64,000 nucleotides of DNA, taken from Mycoplasmataceae bacterium. Its GTDB lineage: Bacteria; Bacillota_I; Bacilli_A; Mycoplasmatales; Mycoplasmoidaceae. Location: the NCBI GenBank assembly GCA_031261065.1, contig JAISKD010000008.1, forward strand, positions 140,490 through 204,489. The letters are read 5' to 3'. The notes under the pieces are model-generated. The model saw only the letters and a program-made list of their open reading frames with translations, was not told the origin of the DNA and searched no databases. A program made the translations under genes and the position numbers. Positions 53,207-64,000 of the stretch are shown here, one piece after another. How positions within the stretch are numbered: the stretch's first letter is position 1; every line of letters begins with the position of its first letter.

Positions 53207-55702
53207 CTATGAATTAGTTCATTCTCAATCGCCAAATCCTCAATCGCTTCAGGTGCCTGAGTTAGTAGGTGTGGGGTAAACAGCATTGCTTCATCCCGAC
53301 CAGTGAATGGTACCTGTGCTGTTCACTTGCACAGTGTTGAAAGTCTCAGTTCAAGTTTGGTCGGGTTGGTTTGGCGGTAGGTATAAATCCGTCATTCCTG
53401 ACAGGTCGGTATACTTTTCAGGAATGGCAAATGTAATGGCAAATGTGTAGTAAGCGGTGGCAATGGTGCCACCCGATGTCATATCTGTTGCGGAAAATTT
53501 AGTGGTAGATAAATCTAATTCAGATAACCCTGACAAGTTAGTACCGCTAAATGTGTAATCGGCAGTTGTAATGTTGCCTGAGCCTGATGACATACTCGTC
53601 ACAGCAAATGGAGTATTAGATAAATTCAAGCTAGATAACCCCGACAATTTAGCTTCATCAAATGTGTGGGATGCAGAACAAACGTTGCCTATCGTCATGC
53701 CCGCTACAGCAAATGGAGTGGTAGATAAATCTAATTCAGATAACCCTGACAAATTAGTTTTGTTGAATGTTTTGAATGCAGAGTAGATGGTGCCTTTGCC
53801 TAATGTCATACTTGTTACAGCAAATGGTGTGTCCAACAAATCTAAGTTAGACAACCCCGACAGGTTGGTGTGGAGAAATGTGTTGTCGGCAGAGTGGATG
53901 GTGCCTTCGCCCCATGTCTCTCCTGTTACCATTTCTGCTACAGCAAATGGAGTGGTAGATAAATCTAATTCAGATAACCCTGACAGGTCTGTATAGTTAA
54001 ATGTGTATTCAGCAGAGTAGACATTGCCCTTTGTCATGCGAGTCACGGCGAATGGAGTGGTAGATAAATCTAATTCAGATAACCCTGACAGGTCTGTATA
54101 GTTAAATGTATAGCAAGCAGAATAGATGGTACCGTTATCTGGCGTCATACCTGTCACGGCGAATGGAGTGTCCAACAAGTCTAATTCAGATAACCCTGAC
54201 AGGTCTGTATTGCTAAATGTATAGTTAGCAGAGCAGATAGCAGTTGTGTTCGTTGCCATACTGGCCACAGCAAATTTTGTATTAGATAAATCTAATTCAG
54301 ATAACCCTGACAGGTCGGTATTGTTAAATGTGTAGTCGGCAGAGCAGATTCGGCAGTTCCCGATTGTTGTCATATCTTGCACAGCAAATTGAGTGTTAGA
54401 TAAATTCAAGTTAGTTAACCCTGACAAGTTGGCGTAGTTAAATGTGTTGTATGCAGAGTGGATATAAACCGGTTCCGATGGCGTTAGGGCAGCAGCAAAT
54501 TTTGTAGTAGATAAATTTAAATTAATTAACCCCGATAGATTTGTATAGCTGAATGTGTTGTACGCAGAGTAGATATTTGTATTGCCCGAGCTCACTAAAT
54601 CTGCAGCAGCACAACTAGCGAAATCAGTGTAAGTTAAATCTAAATCAATCAGAGATGAAAAATTGCAACCATAAAAAGTTCTGTATCCACTTCTAGAGGT
54701 CGTTGAACTGAAGTGAAATTTTAATCCAGATAGGTTTAATTGTTGAATTGGTCGAACATTAAACACAGAATTAGCAAATGTACAATCAGCTCCAATATAT
54801 TCAATGGTAGCATTATCGGTGTTTGTAAAGTCAATGGCATTACAATCCGCCGGAATAATAGTTGGGTCATCAATTACCGCGTTAGAGAATCCATCGATGG
54901 TGTTACCATTAGAAATTTTGAAGTATTCTTCGGTAATTGGAATGGTTGTGTATGTCACTTCTGAAATACTAAATATTTGAGAACCAGATTCGTCATTGTT
55001 ATTGGCGGTGATAGTCACGGTTTCATCGGTGCTCAAGTTAGCGGTTGCAGTGATAATCATCACACTTGATGTTCCATCATTACTATAATCATAGCTTACT
55101 CCAGGCACAGTAGCTGGTTCGGTTCAAGTAGTAGGACCAACAGGATTAATAACGTTGTATTCATAAATAATTCTGTCACCTTTGTTAACTAATGTATTCC
55201 CACCCGCTACTTTAGTTACACTAACACTTGTATGATTAGTTTCCAAATGTAACGTAGCAGGAGTTGGGGTGTCATAATTTTCTTCGTCAATAGTAATAGT
55301 GGCAGAAATATTTAATTCTTCAATAGTAGTTTGAACACCTGGAGTGAAAGTAACTTCTGCTACTCCATTATTTCAAATAACTTCACTTTGCTCTAATCCA
55401 CCCTCACCTGAGAAAACAATTCCAGTAGGGTTAGTTGGAGCATTATAGCAAGTTATAGTTGCAACTACTTCATTGGTGGGCGTATCAATATTTAAAGTAT
55501 TACCATTATTAAATGCAATAGACGTGGTAATTTCACCTGTATTAGGGTTATTTTTGTGATTGGCATTAGCGATAGCGAATCCAATTCCAATACCACCACC
55601 TGCAGCAAGACAAACTCCTCCTAGAGAACAACCTATGATTTTGGGTGTTAATATTCTTTTCTTCTTTGAAGAACTGCTTATAGAGGAGGTGGTTGTTTTC
55701 AT
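53207..55702 (-). CDS. Giant tandem-repeat surface protein, 831 aa
   Basis: Start MKTTTSSISSSSKKKRILTP leads into a Gly/Ala-rich membrane segment (GCSLGGVCLAAGGGIGIGFA). Two or three Ig-like modules follow, and then at least 11 repeats of about 33 residues with the core TNLSGLSELDLSTTPFAVTS and a connecting xxMTxGxxYSAxYTF. These are LRR-like solenoid units, very regular at the DNA level too. The end is Trp-rich (TWSDWGFGDWEWTNS), similar to the closing cap of BspA-type proteins. TATAAT lies six bases before ATG. Likely an adhesin; the near-identical repeats can change in number by recombination. Confidence 0.85.
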
Positions 55703-55830
55703 AACTATATTATAAGAGACCTTGCAATTCAGTAAAAATTAAGTTAAATATGATAAAGACTGCTTGATAAATACATTACAAATACAAACCTCGCCCGTCC
55801 CAGATCATCCACAGCCAAGCATTAGGAAGT

Positions 55831-56322
55831 TTACTTTATATAAGCGAGAATTTCTTTAATTGTGATATCTGTACCTTTATTGTTATCGATAATGTAATGA
55901 GCAGCATTTTTATATTTTTCTTTTCTAGACTCAAAGATGGAATATAGTTTTTCTTTTCCATCTTTTAATAAAGGTCTATTTTCAGCTTTAACACTTTCAA
56001 TAACTTTCTCAATATCTCTTTGTAACCAAAGAACAGTTCCTGAGTTTCTCATAAGAATAACATTTTCTTCTTTTAGAATAACTCCTCCTCCACAAGAAAC
56101 AATTAAATTATTCATTTTAGAGATTTCTCTCATAACTTCAGTCTCTAAATCTCTGAAGTATTTTTCACCATATTTCGCAAACATTTCAGAAATAGGCATT
56201 TTGCCTTTTTCGACAATCATAACATCAGCATCAACTCATTTCATATTGGTTTTTTCTGCCAATAATTTACCAATTGTTGTTTTACCAACTCCTAATATAC
56301 CTATTAAATAAATATTATTCAT
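55831..56322 (-). CDS. aroK: Shikimate kinase, 163 aa
   Basis: MNNIYLIGILGVGKTTIGKL carries the P-loop (GVGKTT), DADVMI the shikimate-contacting Asp pair, FRDLETEV the RxxE block, VSCGGGVIL the GGG shikimate site, and ENRPLL the lid. It phosphorylates shikimate in the chorismate pathway. The start overlaps the end of aroC by eight bases. Aromatic biosynthesis genes are absent from almost all mollicutes as far as I know. Confidence 0.93.
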
Positions 56323-57322
56323 GTTGCTCCTTTATGTTATCTAATAACAAGTCTAATAAACCTAATGCAGTATATGTTTCAACTATAACGGGTGCTCTTA
56401 ATACTACACATGGATCGTGTCTTCCATTTGTTATAAGCTTTGCTGGTTTCATTGTTTTAACATCAACACTATCTTGTTCTTTGCCAATAGAAGCAGTAGG
56501 CTTGAAACCAATTCTAGCAACAATGTCCATGCCATTACTTAGTCCACCTAATATTCCACCCATGTGATTGGTTTTAGAATAAAGTTTATTTGTTTTCTCA
56601 TCAATATATATTGCATCATTAGTTTTACTACCATTTTGCTTTGATAGTTCAAAACCATCGCCAAATTCTACAGCTTTAACTGCTGGAATAGAAAAATATA
56701 AAGAAGCTAATTTAGATTCAATACTACCAAAATAGTCACTTCCCAAACCAACTGGAGGGTTTTTAACTATTACTTTAATTGTTCCACCAATTGAATCTTT
56801 ATCTTCTTTGGTTTTTAGAACTATTTTTTCTATTTCTTCATTAGAAGGATTGTTAATATTTCAAATAGAATCTATTACTGCAGAGATAGTTGTCCCTTTC
56901 TGATTCAGTATTTGTTTAGCGATTGCTCCAGCAAATACAATTGGTGCAGTTAATCTTGCTGAAAATTGTCCACCACCAGATAAAACCGTACCATATTTTA
57001 AATATGCTGTCCAGTCGACATGACCAGGTCTTAATATTGAATTGTAATCTCCTTTATGAACGTCAGTATTTCTAATTCTCATTTTAAGTGTTTGTCCATT
57101 TAAAACGCCATTTTCTATTCCGCTAGTAATTTCATATTCATCAGCTTCTTTACGAGTTGTTGTTAAATTAGAATAACCAGGTCTTCTTCTTGCCATTTCA
57201 TTAGAAACTTGCTCAAGATCAATTTTTGTACCAGCAGGTAATCCACTAATGCTAACACCGATTTCTTCACCATGAGAAGTACCATATACTTCTAATTTAA
57301 TATTTTTACCTCAAGCGTTCAT
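56315..57322 (-). CDS. aroC: Chorismate synthase, 335 aa
   Basis: The start MNAWGKNIKLEVYGTSHGEE then IGVSISGLPAG is the first signature (GxSHG). EMARRRPGYS follows. RNTDVHKGDYNSILRPGHVD then WTAYLKYGTVLSGGGQFSAR is the FMN-binding core, and NHMGGILGGLSNGMDI the C-terminal signature. It makes chorismate from EPSP. The start ATG has a good AAAGGTGA site upstream. It heads an operon with aroK. Two TGA Trp codons. Confidence 0.95.
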
Positions 57323-57446
57323 TTTTCGTTCACCTTTATTATATAAATAATAACTAAGTCTCATTTTACTAAGGTAATTTTGACTAAATTGAGAGGTGTA
57401 TTTACACTATATTTACTTCTTTCTAACCCCAAAAGGGGAAAAGAAA

Positions 57447-57472
57447 AACTCAACCCATTTCTGGATTGAGTT
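57447..57472 (-). terminator. rRNA operon terminator
   Basis: AACTCAACCCA pairs with TGGATTGAGTT (one mismatch) around TTTC. On the reverse strand it is followed by TTTTCTTTTCCCC, a U-rich tract. It lies just past 5S rRNA. The CCCCAAAAGGGG stem at 57427-57438 may act as a second terminator. Confidence 0.85.
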
Positions 57473-57479
57473 ATTTCTG

Positions 57480-57589
57480 CGTGGCACAACCTATTCTCAC
57501 GTTTAACGGCTACCTTTGGCTCAATAATGCTTGACTTCTATGTTCGGTATGGGGATAGGTATATCCACTACTGATATGAGCGCCACACA
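57480..57589 (-). rRNA. rrf: 5S ribosomal RNA
   Basis: On the reverse strand it starts TGTGGCGCTCATATCAG and has CCCCATACCGAACATAGAAG near the middle, the loop conserved in 5S RNA, and ends GGTTGTGCCACG. The ends pair. Boundaries are approximate. Confidence 0.95.
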
Positions 57590-57669
57590 TCGTTAATTGA
57601 CCATTCTATAAAATCAACAGCGCTTTCTAATATTAAATTTTAAACATTATGAATAATTTATCTTTTTAA

Positions 57670-60585
<2,916 letters not shown>

Positions 60586-60921
60586 TATCTATCATTAATA
60601 TTTTTAACTATCAAAAACTATTGTTTTTTGGTTTAATCTTGGTGTCGTCATGAAATTAATCATGAACGACTAGTTTTACATTGCACAAAATTAATTGTGC
60701 AACTTAATTTAATTGTTGATACTTCGGACTCATCATCCAAAGTACAACAGAAAGATTGTTGATTTTATAAAATTTTCAAAGAACGATCTGAGAAGAATAA
60801 TCCTCTCAAAACTAAATAGAAACCGACCATATAAGTTAATTGTTGCGTGATTGAATGCAAACCTATATGGATTTAAATTGTGTACACATTTCTCGTGTAG
60901 CTATTAAAATAATAACTCCGT
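60586..60921 (-). other. 16S-23S spacer without tRNA genes
   Basis: The 336-base spacer holds a boxA-like antitermination motif (GTTCTTTGAAAA on the reverse strand, near 60775-60786). CTATTTAG near 60816-60823 can pair with the complementary stretch upstream of 16S for RNase III-type processing. No tRNA gene is present. Confidence 0.75.
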
Positions 60922-62434
<1,513 letters not shown>

Positions 62435-62443
62435 TGACGGATT

Positions 62444-62463
62444 CTATTTAGTTTTCAAAGAAC
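62444..62463 (-). promoter_or_regulatory. boxA antitermination motif in the rRNA leader
   Basis: Reverse strand reads GTTCTTTGAAAACTAAATAG, matching the boxA of rRNA leaders in Firmicutes. The CTAAATAG part can pair with the spacer to form the 16S processing stem. Confidence 0.7.
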
Positions 62464-62498
62464 TTGCAGCCGCTCTATTTTATAGAGTAGCGAAGCAT

Positions 62499-62504
62499 AT
62501 TATA
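62499..62504 (-). promoter_or_regulatory. -10 box of the rRNA operon
   Basis: TATAAT on the reverse strand lies about 65 bases upstream of the 16S 5' end. No perfect -35 hexamer is seen at 17 bases. A CTCTAT-TTT-ATAGAG hairpin follows at 62474-62488 in the leader. Confidence 0.65.
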
Positions 62505-62636
62505 GCAAAGTTTGAAAATTTGCGTAATTTTTTTCACTTAATTTGCAATTATTTAACCCAACCCATTTTCCAAATTTCATGGCTATTTATAAGGCGAGGG
62601 GGTCAAATGGCCCTTTTCGGAAATATGGAGTGAGTT

Positions 62637-63110
62637 ATGAAGCAGATGAAAATTAAGAATTTAGATATTCGGGTGAAAGAAGTTAATGGAAGGAGTTATA
62701 TCTCGTTAACGGATATTGCAAAGTTTAAAAATAAGAAAGAACCATGAAGATTAATTAAATATTGATTGAGGAATAAATCGACCATTAATTACATTAACGA
62801 GTGAGAGAAAATTAATAACCCTGATTATGGTGGGGTAAAATTCTACCCCACCAAAAATCATCAGTTAGATAAATCAATTGGAATTTTAATTGGCAAGAGA
62901 AACCATGGCGAAGGTACCTTCGCCGAGATTGACATCGCTCTAGAATTCACGCGATCAATTTCACCCATCTTTGCCTTGTATGTGAACACGGAATTTGTCC
63001 GATTAAAGCAGGCTGAGCAAAATGTAATGCCGTGAAATCCGGTGGAAGATATTAAGAAGATTCCGTTGGCGGTAGAAACTGTAACGGTGAAGTATAAGAA
63101 AACAAAATAA
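62637..63110 (+). CDS. KilA-N domain protein, 157 aa
   Basis: GRSYISLTDIAKFKNKKEPW, then LIKYWLRNKSTINYINEWEK INNP, then GTFAEIDIALEFTRSISPIF and TEFVRLKQAE follow the KilA-N order (YIsLTDIAk, W.r.r.TieflG.WE..nNP, G.tYAh.dIA.eFa..isP.f...v..EF.rLK). KilA-N is a DNA-binding domain common in phages and viruses. A TGGAG Shine-Dalgarno site lies upstream. G+C and codon use look higher than in most of the window. It lies directly downstream of the rRNA promoter region, facing the other way, and nine bases separate its stop from an adjacent lipoprotein gene's SD site. Confidence 0.85.
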
Positions 63111-63121
63111 GGAGCAAGAAA

Positions 63122-64000
63122 ATGAAAAAGATATTAATGGCGTTAACACCAATATTGTTGATAGGTGGTGTAACCACCGGAGTGATTTGTAACAATCACG
63201 AAACGAAAATAATGCAGTCACCTCAACGGTCAATTGGGATTGACAATAATGAGGTGACCACAACTCTAAATCAAAAAGTTTATTACGATGGCGAGGATGC
63301 GAATCCCGACATCGACGGTTCTGTTACAAAGCCAATTAGTTTTGCTAATAAACTTAAAAAAATTTATCTCCCAAATAATTTAACTAATGATATTAGTGCA
63401 AGTGATTTATTAATGGAATACCATCAGAGTACAGCACCGACTAATGATCATAAACAATGTGGTTATAGTAATAATAATGACAACTTGAGTTTTGAGATCA
63501 ATGAGCGGGTACAAGATTGAGCGCAATATTACTTTGCAGGTCTAAAAATCAAAGCTAATCAATTTGATAATAAAATGGGTTTGGGTATTTTACCGTTGAC
63601 TTTAACCGATCATAAAATATGAGATAAAGATACTTCGTATAAAACGATTGATAATCCCATTGCGTTTGAAAAAGATGGGGTGATTCCCACCGTCTTTAAT
63701 AACGCACAAGAGTTTAACTATATTAAGGGAGCTCATCAAAATTTTGAGAATAAATTAGAGACGATTACTGGTGCACCTTTTTGTTACACTAAGGAGTCGC
63801 AACATTCATCCGGGATGAAGGTTTGAGCAAATCGTTATTTATGAACTTTACAAGGTGTGAACGGTGAATCAAGCGTGGGTTATTCGGCAGACTCACATCC
63901 AGTTTGTGGAGTTTATAGTTTAGATAATTTAGTGAGTATTAATGGGAGCAGTTTTAAAAACAAAACAATCACACTAGGTATTAACAACATAATGCTAGAA
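63122..64000 (+). CDS. Lipoprotein, N-terminal part (runs off window end)
   Basis: AAGGAG seven bases before ATG 63122 is the strongest Shine-Dalgarno site in the window. MKKILMALTPILLIGGVTTG then VICNNHE has a GVIC lipobox with Cys at 23. The frame stays open for 293 codons with TGA as Trp, rich in Asn, Asp and Lys. The segment TITGAPFCYTKESQHSSGMK and the end region NGSSFKNKTITLGINNIMLE suggest an outer domain with no known name. The gene probably shares a transcript with the KilA-N gene. Confidence 0.75.

Noticed and set aside
53571..53996. Two forward frames within the giant repeat gene
   Set aside because: They repeat with the 33-codon period of the opposite strand and have no promoter or SD.
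53351..54600. Regular repeats that could be read as a CRISPR array
   Set aside because: The repeats are coding, about 100 bp in period and vary at codon positions; there are no short palindromic repeats with unique spacers and no cas genes.

Overview
The window comes from a small, AT-rich genome that reads TGA as tryptophan. Dozens of conserved genes (thyA, adk, tsf, frr, cdsA, mnmA, glyQS, aroC) are only continuous when TGA is Trp. Together with the single 16S-23S-5S operon, the minimal gene spacing and the many lipoprotein and BspA-like leucine-rich-repeat (LRR) surface proteins, this points to a mollicute (Mycoplasmatales/Entomoplasmatales type). I cannot name the species. Many genes start exactly where a leaderless transcript would start: a TATAAT box sits six bases before the start codon.

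Layout. 1-6635: the tail of an XRE-type regulator, then three large reverse-strand surface proteins. The last of these is switched off by a pentanucleotide repeat. 6840-7500: an orphan RelB-like antitoxin with a structured leader, and a perfect 44-nt palindrome. 7501-15075: a restriction-modification/defence island (three GIY-YIG-type proteins, two adenine methyltransferase-like proteins, an SF2 helicase and a PD-(D/E)XK-like protein). 15083-18022: a sugar-phosphate surface polymer locus (Stealth phosphotransferase, ManC, GT2). 18033-23895: tRNAs, thyA, a MazF-like toxin beside a small RNA, adk, 4.5S RNA, fic and a histidine phosphatase. 23970-32094: three surface proteins, all with disrupted frames, two of them paralogues interrupted at homopolymer tracts. 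32172-45863: a long forward block with a dCMP deaminase, tsf-frr-cdsA-mnmA, a giant SF1 helicase, membrane proteins, a degenerate RNase J and a degenerate FtsK. 45917: a tiny cysteine-rich peptide. 46019-57322: mostly reverse-strand genes, including glyQS, Nfu, a DUF2130-like protein, several secreted or lipoproteins, an 831-residue repeat protein, and aroK-aroC. 57447-62504: the rRNA operon on the reverse strand. 62637-64000: a KilA-N protein and the start of a lipoprotein, both with strong Shine-Dalgarno sites.

The strongest theme is a set of switchable surface proteins. Four simple-sequence tracts, (TGCAG)4, G8, A8 and C7, sit exactly where three LRR surface genes lose frame, and one repeat unit or one base restores each frame. 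All three genes are off in this copy. The second theme is the defence island next to a polymer locus that could make a mannose-phosphate surface glycan. All product names come from reading the translated sequences by eye; no database search was run.
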